DNA from: Burkholderia mayonis
GTDB taxonomy: Bacteria; Pseudomonadota; Gammaproteobacteria; Burkholderiales; Burkholderiaceae
Reading direction: 5' to 3'
Assembly (NCBI RefSeq): GCF_001523745.2
Contig: NZ_CP013386.1
Span: 3,100,001-3,164,000, forward strand
Length of the DNA stretch: 64,000 nucleotides
Numbering within the stretch: the first letter of the stretch is position 1; the number at the start of each line of letters is the position of its first letter. The notes beneath the pieces are model-generated. The model did no database searches, had not been told where the DNA came from, and saw only the letters and a program-made list of their open reading frames with translations. This document shows, piece by piece, positions 9,146 to 17,764 of this stretch. The translations under genes were made by a program, and so were the position numbers.

Positions 9146-9592
9146 TCAGGCGCTCACGTTGCCCTGCCGGGCGTCATAAGCCGTCCGCGCATCGAGCACG
9201 GCATCGAAGTGCGTTTCCGCCCACACGATGATCGGCGAGATCGAACGCGCGAGCGTATGGCCGAGCGGCGTGAGCGCATATTCGACCGACACCGGCACTG
9301 TCGCGTAGACGGTGCGCGCAACGAGCCCGTCCCGCTCGAGCCGCTTGAGCGTTTGCGACAACACTTTCTGCGACAGGCCCTCGACATGCCGCAGCAGCGT
9401 ATTGAAACGCAGCGGCTGATGTGACAGCAGCGCCAGGATCAGGACGGTCCATTTGTCCGCGATGCGATCGAGCACGAGCCGCGTCGGACATTCCGACGCA
9501 TACACGTTGCCTTTGCGTGGCGCGTCGAGAAGCGAAGGTTTCCTCTCGGTAATCTGCTCACCTTTTGGTGCGTTCTTCCCCATCGTTGCCAT
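9146..9592 (-). CDS. HxlR-family transcriptional regulator
   Basis: A 148-residue HxlR/DUF24 winged-helix regulator. The family order is clear: cysteine before the first helix (YASECPTRLVLDRIADKWTVLIL), the recognition helix in LLRHVEGLSQKVLSQTLKRLERDGLV, and a wing with VEYALTPLGHTL. A second in-frame ATG lies at 9583. It is divergent from the metallo-beta-lactamase-fold gene at 9877, which is the natural candidate target, and a palindromic site sits between them. Only distantly similar to the HxlR protein at 714-1139. Confidence 0.9.
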   Translation of the reverse strand: MATMGKNAPKGEQITERKPSLLDAPRKGNVYASECPTRLVLDRIADKWTVLILALLSHQPLRFNTLLRHVEGLSQKVLSQTLKRLERDGLVARTVYATVPVSVEYALTPLGHTLARSISPIIVWAETHFDAVLDARTAYDARQGNVSA

Positions 9593-9617
9593 CCAGTCTA
9601 TAGTTTCTTCTGGTAAC

Positions 9618-9637
9618 TACCTGTATTACAGATACTA
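9618..9637. promoter_or_regulatory. Candidate HxlR operator
   Basis: TACCTGTATTACAGATACTA contains the perfect palindrome CTGTA-T-TACAG (9621-9631). It lies 26 bp upstream of the HxlR start in the divergent spacer and matches 14 of 20 bases of the site ahead of the other HxlR gene (1147-1166). Confidence 0.5.
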
Positions 9638-9876
9638 GCACCGTTTGCACGGCGGTCCATTTCCATGTCGCCATGCGCGTCGACTCGCGACATCCATGCT
9701 TCGAGGAAACCGGCAACATCGCCGGCCGCGCGTCGATCCATCGATTCGTTTTGCTAACTTTCCAAGCGAGGTGACTCATCCAGATACCGATCCGACGATA
9801 CCGTCCTGCCTCGGCGACGCCGCATCGCTTGCTCTGGCGTCGCATTCACAACACCAAGACTCTCAGGGAATCCTTC

Positions 9877-11109
9877 ATGTCCTTACGCTCTCTCGTGGCG
9901 CTCGCTGCCGCAGCCGCCTCGATGTTCGGTGCGAGCCTCGCTCATGCCGCAGGCGCCGGCGCGCCGCTTCAGATCGATGTCTACAACCCCGGCGAAAAGA
10001 GCCTTTTTCCGGTCTCGTCCGAGATCGTCACCGGCAAGACCGGCACGATCCTCATCGACGCACAGTTCCAGCGCAACGACGCCGAGGCGCTCGTCAACAA
10101 GATCAAGGCGACCGGCAAGCCGCTCAAGCTCGTCTACGTGAGCCACAGCGATCCGGACTATTACTTCGGACTCGACACGATCAAGGCTGCCTTCCCGGAC
10201 GCGAAGATCGTCGCGACGCCGCAAACGGTCGCCGCGATCCAGGCGAACAAGGACGACAAGCTCGCGTACTGGGGGCCGATCCTGAAGGACAATGCGCCGC
10301 GTTCGCTCGTCGTGCCGCAGCCGCTCAAAGGCGACAAGCTGACGCTCGACGGCCACGAGCTGCGCATCGTCGGCCTCGACGGTCCATCGCCCGATCGCAC
10401 GTTCGTGTCGATCCCGTCCGCGCACGCGATCGTCGGCGGCATTCCGGTCGCAGCGAACATCCATGTGTGGATCGCCGATACGCAGACGCCGGAATCGCGC
10501 CGCAACTGGATCAAGACACTCGACCGGATCGCAGCGCTTCATCCGAAGCTCATCGTGCCCGGCCACTACCTCGCGAATCCGGACGGCAGCGAGCCATACA
10601 CGCCCGCATCGGTGAAGTTCACGCGCGACTACCTGGTCGCGTTCGAAACGGAAGCTGCGAAAGCGAGAAATTCCGCAGAACTGATCGCCGCGATGAAGGC
10701 GCGTTATCCGAACCTCGCCGACGCGTCGTCGCTCGAGATGAGTGCGAAGGTCATCAAGGGCGAGATGCAGTGGCCCGTCGTCGGCACGGCGTCCGCATTT
10801 CCGGCCGCGGGCAAGAAGGCGCTCGTGCAGTTTGGCGACATCGGCTTTCGCCTCGACTTCAAGGACGACCACACGATGACGTTCACCGGCACGTCCGGCC
10901 AGTACCAAGGCTCGACCGATACCGTCGAATACAAGGCGACGCAGATCCGGCCGCAGGTGTTCATGGTCTATTGGCACGAGCCGAAGAGCGGCGACAACGT
11001 CGTGCACGTCGAGGATTTCGAGAACGGCGTCGTCCATACGAACATCGCGCATCGCAACGGCGAGTTCCAGCACCTGAAGGGAACGATCCGCATCGAAGAC
11101 GTGAAGTAA
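9877..11109 (+). CDS. Exported metallo-beta-lactamase-fold protein fused to a MoaF-like domain
   Basis: A 410-residue protein with a signal peptide ending near ASLAHA (residue about 24). Residues about 30-275 carry the metallo-beta-lactamase fold, but the HxHxDH metal motif reads HSDPDY (His90, Asp92, Asp94). The second and last histidines are therefore missing, although a later PGH is kept. Residues about 310-410 (DHTMTFTGTSGQYQGSTD...MVYWHEPKSGDNVVHVEDFENGVVHTNI) look like a calycin-type MoaF-like domain. ATG 9877 starts the signal peptide. It is divergent from an HxlR regulator. A periplasmic hydrolase or binding protein is plausible; the substrate is unknown. Confidence 0.75.
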   Translation: MSLRSLVALAAAAASMFGASLAHAAGAGAPLQIDVYNPGEKSLFPVSSEIVTGKTGTILIDAQFQRNDAEALVNKIKATGKPLKLVYVSHSDPDYYFGLDTIKAAFPDAKIVATPQTVAAIQANKDDKLAYWGPILKDNAPRSLVVPQPLKGDKLTLDGHELRIVGLDGPSPDRTFVSIPSAHAIVGGIPVAANIHVWIADTQTPESRRNWIKTLDRIAALHPKLIVPGHYLANPDGSEPYTPASVKFTRDYLVAFETEAAKARNSAELIAAMKARYPNLADASSLEMSAKVIKGEMQWPVVGTASAFPAAGKKALVQFGDIGFRLDFKDDHTMTFTGTSGQYQGSTDTVEYKATQIRPQVFMVYWHEPKSGDNVVHVEDFENGVVHTNIAHRNGEFQHLKGTIRIEDVK

Positions 11110-11264
11110 CGCAGTGCGGCAAATGCGCCGCTCCGGTTCGCCGCCGCGCCGGAGCGGCGCTTCGTCGTGCCGGCGGATCGCATTGGACGGGCAAGGCGCG
11201 CACCCAAGCCGTCGAGCGCGCCGCCATCGCGTACACACCGTGCATCGCTCGGATGCAAATCTAG

Positions 11265-11294
11265 TATTCTGGATTTTATTCCAATATACTGGAT
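11265..11294 (+). promoter_or_regulatory. Direct repeats ahead of the XRE-cupin gene
   Basis: TATTCTGGAT (11265-11274) and TATACTGGAT (11285-11294) are direct repeats 20 bp apart, two helical turns, ending 3 bp before the start codon. The segment between them also forms an imperfect inverted repeat (TCTGGA...TCCAAT). Such placement suggests autorepression by the XRE-cupin protein. Confidence 0.4.
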
Positions 11295-11297
11295 CGC

Positions 11298-11885
11298 ATG
11301 GACGTCAATCAACTGATCGCGCGCCGCGTGCGCGCACTCCGCGATCTGCGCGGCTATTCGCTCGACGCGCTCGCCGAGCGCAGCAAGGTCAGCCGCTCGA
11401 ACATCTCGCTCATCGAACGCGCGCAGAGCAGCCCGACGGCCGTCGTGCTCGAGCGGCTCGCCAACGCGCTCGGCGTGTCGCTCGCGTCGCTGTTCGAGGA
11501 CGATCGCGCTGCGCAGGCGGCGTCGCCGCTGTCCCGCGCCACCGAACAGCCGGTCTGGAAGGATCCGGCGTCGGGCTACGTGCGCCGCAGCCTGTCGCCC
11601 GCGGCGCCGTCGCCGCTGCAACTCGTCGAGGTGAAGTTCCCGCCCGGCGGGCGCGTCGCGTACGACACCGGCGAGCGCCACGCGGACTTTCATCAGCAAG
11701 TCTGGATGCTCGAAGGAGAAATGGACATCACGAACGGCGACGACACGTGGCGCATCACCGCCGGCGACTGTCTCGCGATGCGTCTCGATCGTCCGACCGT
11801 CTTCTTCAATCCGGGCCGCAGGGCCGCGCGCTACGTCGTCGCGCTCGCCGCGGCGCCCGCGATTCGCACGGGGAGAATCGAATGA
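11298..11885 (+). CDS. XRE-family regulator with C-terminal cupin domain
   Basis: A 195-residue cytosolic DNA-binding protein. An N-terminal XRE helix-turn-helix (about residues 8-62: LRDLRGYSLDALAERSKVSRSNISLIER) is joined to a C-terminal cupin (about 110-190: VEVKFPPGGRVAYDTGERHADFHQQVWMLEG...GDCLAMR). The cupin presumably senses a small ligand, as in SutR/PuuR-type regulators. The stop overlaps the start of the following acetyltransferase by ATGA, so the two are co-translated and the acetyltransferase is probably in its regulon. Confidence 0.9.
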   Translation: MDVNQLIARRVRALRDLRGYSLDALAERSKVSRSNISLIERAQSSPTAVVLERLANALGVSLASLFEDDRAAQAASPLSRATEQPVWKDPASGYVRRSLSPAAPSPLQLVEVKFPPGGRVAYDTGERHADFHQQVWMLEGEMDITNGDDTWRITAGDCLAMRLDRPTVFFNPGRRAARYVVALAAAPAIRTGRIE

Positions 11886-12409
11886 ACGACTCGATCGACG
11901 TGCGGTGCGTCGGGCCGAATGAAGCGATCGCATGCGTCGACGCGCTGTCCGACGTGCTGATCGATTGCGTCGAAGGCGGCGCGTCGGTGAGCTTCATGGC
12001 GCCGCTCGCGCGAGACAAGGCGCGCGCGTTCTGGCGCGACGTCGCCGACGGCGTTGCGTGCGGCGATCGCACGCTGCTCGTCGCCGAAGACGCCGACGGC
12101 CGCATCGTCGGCACCGTGCAGATGATCACGCGCTTGCCGGAAAACCAGCCACATCGCGCGGACGTCGCGAAGATGCTCGTGCATCGCGATGCGCGGCGAC
12201 GCGGTGTCGCGCAGCGCTTGCTCGCCGCGCTCGACGATGTCGCACGCGCAGCCGGCAAGACCGTCCTCGTGCTCGACACCGTGACGGGCAGCGACGCGGA
12301 ACGGCTTTACCGGCGCGCGGGATGGCAGCGCGTCGGCGTCGTCCCGCAGTACGCGCTGATGCCGGACGGCGCGCCGTGCGCGACGACGTTCTTCTACAAG
12401 CAGGTCTGA
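11882..12409 (+). CDS. GNAT-family N-acetyltransferase
   Basis: A 175-residue acetyl-CoA-dependent transferase. The GNAT core is seen in LLVAEDADGRIVGTVQMI, then the acetyl-CoA pyrophosphate-binding motif VHRDARRRGVAQRLLAALDDVARAAG, and the terminal AERLYRRAGWQRVGVVPQYALMPDG. The start ATG overlaps the stop of the XRE-cupin gene (ATGA). The acceptor substrate cannot be inferred; the pairing with a cupin regulator hints at a small amine or antibiotic-like molecule. Confidence 0.9.
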   Translation: MNDSIDVRCVGPNEAIACVDALSDVLIDCVEGGASVSFMAPLARDKARAFWRDVADGVACGDRTLLVAEDADGRIVGTVQMITRLPENQPHRADVAKMLVHRDARRRGVAQRLLAALDDVARAAGKTVLVLDTVTGSDAERLYRRAGWQRVGVVPQYALMPDGAPCATTFFYKQV

Positions 12410-12691
12410 GCCTCGGCGCGCGCCGTCTCTTCGGCGCACGGGCCGCGCATACCGCGCCGGCCCCCGCATGCCGGCGCTCGGCCGCTATCTTTCGCTTGCC
12501 CAGCGGCTCCGCCGTGCCTTAAGCTCGCCGTTTCGGCCGTTTCGTCTGCAGATTGAGCCACATGCTGCGCATGCCGCATGCCGAAATGCGCGCGACGTCG
12601 GCGCAACGCCATCGAAACGCGCGCCGCCCGATTCGCCCTTGGACGCATCGCCGACGAGCCGATCTGGCGTTCCCACGACGAGCGACATTCC

Positions 12692-13306
12692 ATGACGGTC
12701 AGCCCCACTCTCGCCTTCATCGTCACCTGCCTCGGCTTCGGCTTCATCCCGGGCCCGGCGCTGTTGCAAACGGTCTCGCTGACGCTGCAGCACGGCCGAC
12801 GCGCGGGCGTGCTGTCGGCGCTCGGCATCCATCTCGGCGCGTTCTTCCAGATCTGCGCCGTGGCGATCGGCGCGGTCGTCGTGCTCGGTACGTCGCCGTG
12901 GCTCTATCACGCGCTGCGCGTCGCGGGCGGCGCGTACCTGATCTGGCTCGGCATCCAGCGCATCCGCACGCGGCCCGGCGAAGACCACGCACCGTCCGCC
13001 GTGCCGAAGAACGTGATCTCGTCGAGCGCGCTCATCGAGGCGTCGAACCCGAAGTCGGCGCTGTTCTATCTGTCGTTCCTGCTGCAGTTCGTCGATCCGT
13101 CCGCATCGCTCGACGTCGGCTGGCAGCTCTTCCTGCTCGGCGCATGCGCAAACCTGCTGTTCTCGCTCGCCGACCTGACCTGCATCGCGCTCGCGCATCC
13201 GCTACGCAAGAACGCGGCGCCGGGTGGCGCGGCGATGACCGTCGGGCGCTATCTCGCAGGCGCGCTCTTCGTCGCGCTCGGCGTCGTCGCGATCGTCGAG
13301 CGTTGA
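12692..13306 (+). CDS. LysE/RhtB-family amino-acid exporter
   Basis: A 204-residue inner-membrane protein with about six hydrophobic segments. Family signatures are FIPGPALLQTVSLTLQHGRRAGVLSALGIHLGAF near the N-terminus, LRVAGGAYLIWLGIQRI and SSALIEASNPKSALFYLSFLLQF. The length is the family's usual 200-210 residues, starting at ATG 12692. RhtB/LeuE relatives export leucine, threonine or homoserine lactones; the true substrate is not deducible. Confidence 0.88.
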   Translation: MTVSPTLAFIVTCLGFGFIPGPALLQTVSLTLQHGRRAGVLSALGIHLGAFFQICAVAIGAVVVLGTSPWLYHALRVAGGAYLIWLGIQRIRTRPGEDHAPSAVPKNVISSSALIEASNPKSALFYLSFLLQFVDPSASLDVGWQLFLLGACANLLFSLADLTCIALAHPLRKNAAPGGAAMTVGRYLAGALFVALGVVAIVER

Positions 13307-13672
13307 CGCGGGGTCGAGCGAGCGATCGACGCGTCGCGTCTCTTCGCGCATCGTCGCGGACATCGGGACGCCGCGCCTTGGGTTCTCCACGCATGCGCCC
13401 GCCTCGGCGATTTCTTCATGACGTCGGGCAGCCGCGCCTTCCGCCTGCATGACCGGCGACGAGCGTGCGGCACCCGACAGTGTCGCCACCGCGCGACGTA
13501 CAAAAATAGACAGCAACAAGTAATACATATGCAATTATTCGCTGCGACGATCGCATCCCGGCCGGCATCCGCCGCGCGGCGCGCGTCACCTGCTCGGGCG
13601 CGCGGGCGCGAACCGCCCGCCGCCGACACATCCCTTTCCCTTGGCTTGGTTTCGTTTCACAGGATCGACGAC
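13307..13672. other. Intergenic region upstream of the GlpQ-like gene
   Basis: About 365 bases without a supported gene. It includes a local AT-rich patch near 13500-13540 (acaaaaatagacagcaacaa) that could carry the promoter of the downstream lipoprotein gene. Confidence 0.35.
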
Positions 13673-14809
13673 ATGTCCTTCAAGCGCTCGTTCGCTTTCC
13701 CCCTCGTCGCATTCGCGAGCGCCGCGGCGCTCGCGCTTGCCGCCTGCGGCGACGACGACCCCGACTACACGCCGCCGATCTCGGCGAAGGTGCAGGTGGT
13801 CGGCCATCGCGGCGCGAGCGCGCTGCGTCCCGAACACACGCTCGCGTCGTACCGGAAGGCGATCGAGGACGGCGCGGACGTGATCGAGCCCGACCTCGTG
13901 TCGACGCGCGACGGCGTGCTCGTCGCGCGCCACGAGAACGAGATCTCGGGCACGACGAACGTGTCGGCGCTGCCGCAGTTCGCAAGCCGCAAGACGACGA
14001 AGACGATCGACGGCGCTCAGCTCACCGGCTGGTTCACCGAGGACTTTACGCTCGTCGAGCTGAAGACGCTGCGCGCGCGCGAGCGCATCCCGCAGTACCG
14101 TTCGGCGAACACCGCGTACGACGATCAGTTCGAGATCCCGACGTTCGACGAGATCGTCGCGCTCGCGAAGCAGATGTCCACGCAGGTCGGCCGCACGATC
14201 CACATCTATCCGGAGACGAAGCATCCGACCTACTTCCAGTCGATCGGCCTGCCGCTCGAGGACCGCCTCGTCGACGCGCTGCGCAAGGACGCATATACCG
14301 CGCGCGACGCGACCATCTACATCCAGTCGTTCGAAGTCGCGAACCTGAAGGCGATCCGCAACCGGATCGGATCGAGCCAGCCGAATTGGAAGCTCGTCCA
14401 ACTGATGGACGAGCCGAAGCAGCGTCCGTACGACTTCGTGAAGGCGGGCGACACGCGCACGTACGGCGACCTGTCGACGCAGCGCGGCATGCGCCAGATC
14501 GCGGCATATGCGAACGCGGTCGGGCCGTACAAGACGTCGATCATTCCGGTCGGCAGCGACGGCGCGCTGCAGCAGCCGACTCAATACGTGCGCCATGCGC
14601 ACGAAGCGGGGCTGCTCGTGCATCCGTACACGTTCCGGCCAGAGAACAACTTCCTGCCGGCATCGCTGAAAGACGGCGGCGCGCCGAGCGCGCGCAACAC
14701 GGCGGGTTCGGTGCGCGAGATCCAGGCGTACCTGCGCGCGGGCATTGACGGCTTCTTCACCGACGATCCCGCAGTCGGCCGCACGGCCGTCGATACGTTC
14801 CGCCGGTAA
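13673..14809 (+). CDS. glpQ: Glycerophosphodiester phosphodiesterase, lipoprotein
   Basis: A 378-residue exported enzyme of the GDPD family that releases glycerol-3-phosphate from deacylated phospholipids. The signal peptide ends in a lipobox (LALAACGDDD, Cys25), predicting a periplasm-facing lipoprotein. Catalytic-barrel motifs are VVGHRGASALRPEHTLASY (His45), DGADVIEPDLVSTRDGVLVARHE, and the C-terminal AGIDGFFTDDP. Length and the long mid-domain insertion match periplasmic GlpQ rather than cytosolic UgpQ. The gene is single and ends before a strong hairpin. The glpQ symbol reflects family similarity. Confidence 0.85.
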   Translation: MSFKRSFAFPLVAFASAAALALAACGDDDPDYTPPISAKVQVVGHRGASALRPEHTLASYRKAIEDGADVIEPDLVSTRDGVLVARHENEISGTTNVSALPQFASRKTTKTIDGAQLTGWFTEDFTLVELKTLRARERIPQYRSANTAYDDQFEIPTFDEIVALAKQMSTQVGRTIHIYPETKHPTYFQSIGLPLEDRLVDALRKDAYTARDATIYIQSFEVANLKAIRNRIGSSQPNWKLVQLMDEPKQRPYDFVKAGDTRTYGDLSTQRGMRQIAAYANAVGPYKTSIIPVGSDGALQQPTQYVRHAHEAGLLVHPYTFRPENNFLPASLKDGGAPSARNTAGSVREIQAYLRAGIDGFFTDDPAVGRTAVDTFRR

Positions 14810-14816
14810 GCATCCG

Positions 14817-14850
14817 CGTGCGGGCCGCGCGAGCCGCCGCGGCCCGCACG
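14817..14850 (+). terminator. Perfect 13-bp stem-loop after the GlpQ-like gene
   Basis: CGTGCGGGCCGCG pairs perfectly with CGCGGCCCGCACG around an 8-base loop, 7 bp after the stop at 14809. No T-tract follows, so it may act as a processing or stabilising hairpin rather than a classic intrinsic terminator. Confidence 0.55.
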
Positions 14851-14939
14851 TGAACGAGAAGCCGCCTGTCAGCAACCGGCAGGAAGACGCCTCACAGCGC
14901 GCTTACAATGCTGCCTCCCACCCTTCGGAGGCATCGCCC

Positions 14940-16382
14940 ATGACTCATGGCCTGCACGGCCCGAAGCGCTGGTATGCGCTCGTCGTTCTCTGCCTGGGCG
15001 TGCTGATGATCGTGCTCGACTCGACGATCGTCAACGTCGCGCTGCCGTCGATCGGCGCGGACCTGCACTTCTCCGAAACCGCGCTCGTCTGGATCGTGAA
15101 CGCCTACATGCTGACGTTCGGCGGCTGCCTGCTGTTGGGCGGCCGGCTCGGCGACCTGTACGGCCATCGCCGGATGTTCCTCGCCGGCTTGACGCTCTTC
15201 ACGCTCGCGTCGCTCGCGTGCGGGCTCGCGCAGACGCAGGTCGTGCTGATCGCCGCGCGCGCGGTGCAGGGACTCGGCGGCGCGGTCGTGTCGGCCGTCG
15301 CGCTGTCGCTCATCATGAATCTCTTCACCGAGCCGGGCGAACGCGCGAAGGCGATGGGCGTCTACGGCTTCGTCTGCGCGGGCGGCGGCAGCCTCGGCGT
15401 GCTGCTCGGCGGCTTCCTCACGAGCACGCTCGGCTGGCACTGGATCTTCCTCGTCAATCTGCCGATCGGCGTCGCCGTCCATGCGCTGTCCGCCGCGCTG
15501 CTGCCGAAGGTGCGCGCGCAGGCGGCCGTCGCGCGGCTCGACGTCGCCGGCGCCGCCACCGTCACGGCTTCGCTGATGCTTGCCGTCTACGGCGTCGTCA
15601 ACGGCAACGAGGCCGGCTGGCTGTCGACGCAGACGATCGCGCTCCTTGGCGGCGCGGCCGCGCTCTTCGCGGCGTTCGTCGCAATCGAGGCGCGCGTCGC
15701 GCATCCATTGATGCCGCTTGCGCTCGTCGCGAAGCGCAATGTCGCGGTCGCGAACGCGATCGGCGTGCTGTGGGCGGCCGCGATGTTCGCGTGGTTCTTC
15801 CTGTCCGCGCTCTACATGCAGCGCGTGCTCGGCTACGGACCGCTCGAGGTCGGCCTCGCGTTCCTGCCCGCGAACCTCATCATGGCCGCGTTCTCGCTTG
15901 GCCTGTCCGCAAAGATCGTGATGCGCTTCGGCATCCGCGGCCCGATCGCCGCCGGGCTCCTCGTCGCCGCGCTCGGCCTCGCGCTCTTCGCGCGCGCGCC
16001 CGCCGGCGGCGGCTTCGTCGCACACGTGCTGCCCGGCATGGCGCTGTTGGGCGTCGGTGCGGGCGTCGCGTTCAATCCGATGCTGCTCGCCGCGATGAGC
16101 GACGTCGCGCCGAGCGATTCGGGGCTCGCGTCGGGCATCGTCAATACGTCGTTCATGATGGGCGGCGCGCTCGGCCTCGCGGTGCTCGCAAGCCTTGCAT
16201 CCGCACGCACCGGCACGCTCGTCGCCGCGCACGCGCCGCTGCCGATCGCGCTCAACGGCGGCTATCACGTCGCGTTCGCATGCGGCGCGGTGTTCGCCGC
16301 GGCGGCCGCGGGCTTCGGCGTCGCGCTGCGCATCCGTGCGCAGCCAAACGCCGGAGCCGAACCGCGGGGCGCTGTGCATTGA
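14940..16382 (+). CDS. DHA2-family MFS drug efflux transporter
   Basis: A 480-residue inner-membrane proton antiporter of the 14-TM DHA2 (EmrB/QacA-like) family. Motifs are LDSTIVNVALPSIGADL in helix 1 (motif D1), GGRLGDLYGHRRMF (motif A), and VYGFVCAGGGSLGVLLGGFLTSTLGWHWIFLVNLP (motif C and the following segment). ATG 14940 gives the canonical N-terminus. There is no adjacent membrane-fusion or outer-membrane partner gene, so it probably exports into the periplasm alone. The substrate is unknown. Confidence 0.9.
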   Translation: MTHGLHGPKRWYALVVLCLGVLMIVLDSTIVNVALPSIGADLHFSETALVWIVNAYMLTFGGCLLLGGRLGDLYGHRRMFLAGLTLFTLASLACGLAQTQVVLIAARAVQGLGGAVVSAVALSLIMNLFTEPGERAKAMGVYGFVCAGGGSLGVLLGGFLTSTLGWHWIFLVNLPIGVAVHALSAALLPKVRAQAAVARLDVAGAATVTASLMLAVYGVVNGNEAGWLSTQTIALLGGAAALFAAFVAIEARVAHPLMPLALVAKRNVAVANAIGVLWAAAMFAWFFLSALYMQRVLGYGPLEVGLAFLPANLIMAAFSLGLSAKIVMRFGIRGPIAAGLLVAALGLALFARAPAGGGFVAHVLPGMALLGVGAGVAFNPMLLAAMSDVAPSDSGLASGIVNTSFMMGGALGLAVLASLASARTGTLVAAHAPLPIALNGGYHVAFACGAVFAAAAAGFGVALRIRAQPNAGAEPRGAVH

Positions 16383-16741
16383 GCGGCGCAGACGCGCGAC
16401 CGGCACCGCCGGCGCACGTCGTTCTCGACAGCCCGCGCAGCCGCGCGTTGCGCCGCGCACGTTCGCCGGCGACCGCGAGCAACCGCGCAATACCGTCGCG
16501 TCGCTCGCGGCTCACGATCCGGCGCCGGCCGCATCACCCGGCGGCGGCGCGCGTCCGCCGCCCCTCTTCCCACCCGTTCGCGCATCGCGCGCTTGGCCGT
16601 TGCAGCCGCTCTCGGTTGCCCGACGCCCCGCTTCGAATCCTTCCCGGTCCTTTTGTGCTTTTCCGCATCGATCCGCGAGTTTTGCGACAATAGCAAACTT
16701 ACTTCGCGCCGTTACTTTCAAACGCCTAACACCCTCCGCCG
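16383..16741. other. Intergenic region upstream of the TauE-like gene
   Basis: About 360 GC-rich bases with no supported gene. The only AT-richer stretch, about 16675-16715, lies close to the downstream start and is the probable promoter zone. Confidence 0.35.
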
Positions 16742-17536
16742 ATGCCGTTGCTTCATATCGATCCGCTGTATTCCCTGTCCGGCCTCTTCGTCGGTTTTCT
16801 CGTCGGCTTGACGGGCGTAGGCGGCGGCTCGCTGATGACGCCGATCCTCGTCCTCCTGTTCAACGTCCATCCGGCGACCGCGGTCGGCACCGATCTGCTG
16901 TACGCGGCGCTCACGAAGGCGACCGGCACGTTCGTGCACGGACTCAAGGGTACGGTCGAATGGCGGATCACCGGGCGCCTGGCGGCAGGCAGCGTGCCCG
17001 CCGCCGCAGTCACGCTGTGGTTCCTGCATTCGCACGGCATGCACTCGCAGGAAACGAGCCGGATGATCCAGTTCGTGCTCGGCGCCGCGCTGCTGCTCAC
17101 GTCGCTGTCGCTGCTGTTCCGCCCGCAGCTCGCCGCGTTCGCCGCGCGGCGCACGCGCGCGCTCCCGCCGAGCCCGACGCGCACGCTCGCCGCGACCGTG
17201 CTCACGGGCGCCGTGCTCGGCGTGCTCGTGTCGCTGACATCGGTCGGCGCGGGCGCGATCGGCGTGACGGTCCTGCTGCTGCTGTACCCGACGCTCTCGA
17301 CGACCCGCATCGTCGGCTCCGACATCGCTCATGCGGTTCCGCTCACGCTCGTCGCGGGCGTCGGACACTGGATGCTCGGTTCGGTCGACTGGTCGATACT
17401 GGTGTCGCTGCTGATCGGCTCGGTGCCCGGCATCGTCGCTGGCAGCCATCTGTCGACGCGCGCGCCCGAAGGGCTGCTGCGCCGGATTCTCGCGACGACG
17501 CTCGTCGCGGTCGGCGCGAAGCTCGTGCTGTCCTGA
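16742..17536 (+). CDS. TauE/SafE-family sulfite/organosulfur anion permease
   Basis: A 264-residue inner-membrane protein with two homologous halves, as in the TauE/SafE (TSUP) family. The repeated signature appears as GFLVGLTGVGGGSLMTPILVLLF in the first half and GVLVSLTSVGAGAIGVTVLLLLYP in the second, each followed by a conserved segment (VGTDLLYAALTKATG; VGSDIAHAVPLTLVAG). Members export sulfite, sulfoacetate or related anions. It stands alone and the substrate is not deducible. Confidence 0.88.
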   Translation: MPLLHIDPLYSLSGLFVGFLVGLTGVGGGSLMTPILVLLFNVHPATAVGTDLLYAALTKATGTFVHGLKGTVEWRITGRLAAGSVPAAAVTLWFLHSHGMHSQETSRMIQFVLGAALLLTSLSLLFRPQLAAFAARRTRALPPSPTRTLAATVLTGAVLGVLVSLTSVGAGAIGVTVLLLLYPTLSTTRIVGSDIAHAVPLTLVAGVGHWMLGSVDWSILVSLLIGSVPGIVAGSHLSTRAPEGLLRRILATTLVAVGAKLVLS

Positions 17537-17633
17537 TCGCATCGCGCGCGTCGAACGCGCGTTTCGCGCGCCGCATTCTCCCTCGTCCCCGCCACGCTCC
17601 GACGCGGCCCTCCACCCGCCGGGCGACCGCCCT

Positions 17634-17672
17634 AAAAAAACGCCTCGCGAGCGCATTGCTCCCGCGAGGCGA
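17634..17672 (-). terminator. Rho-independent terminator of the S10 peptidase gene
   Basis: On the complement, CGCCTCGCG pairs with CGCGAGGCG and is followed by seven T residues (A-tract at 17634-17640 on the plus strand). It lies about 95 bp past the S10 stop at 17765, in the right orientation. Confidence 0.8.
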
Positions 17673-17764
17673 AGATCGCCGCGAAGCCACCGTTCACGAC
17701 ACCCGGGCCCGCCGCCGCCGAGCGACGATGGCGGGCGGCCCGGCCGGGAACGGCTAGCCCCGCA

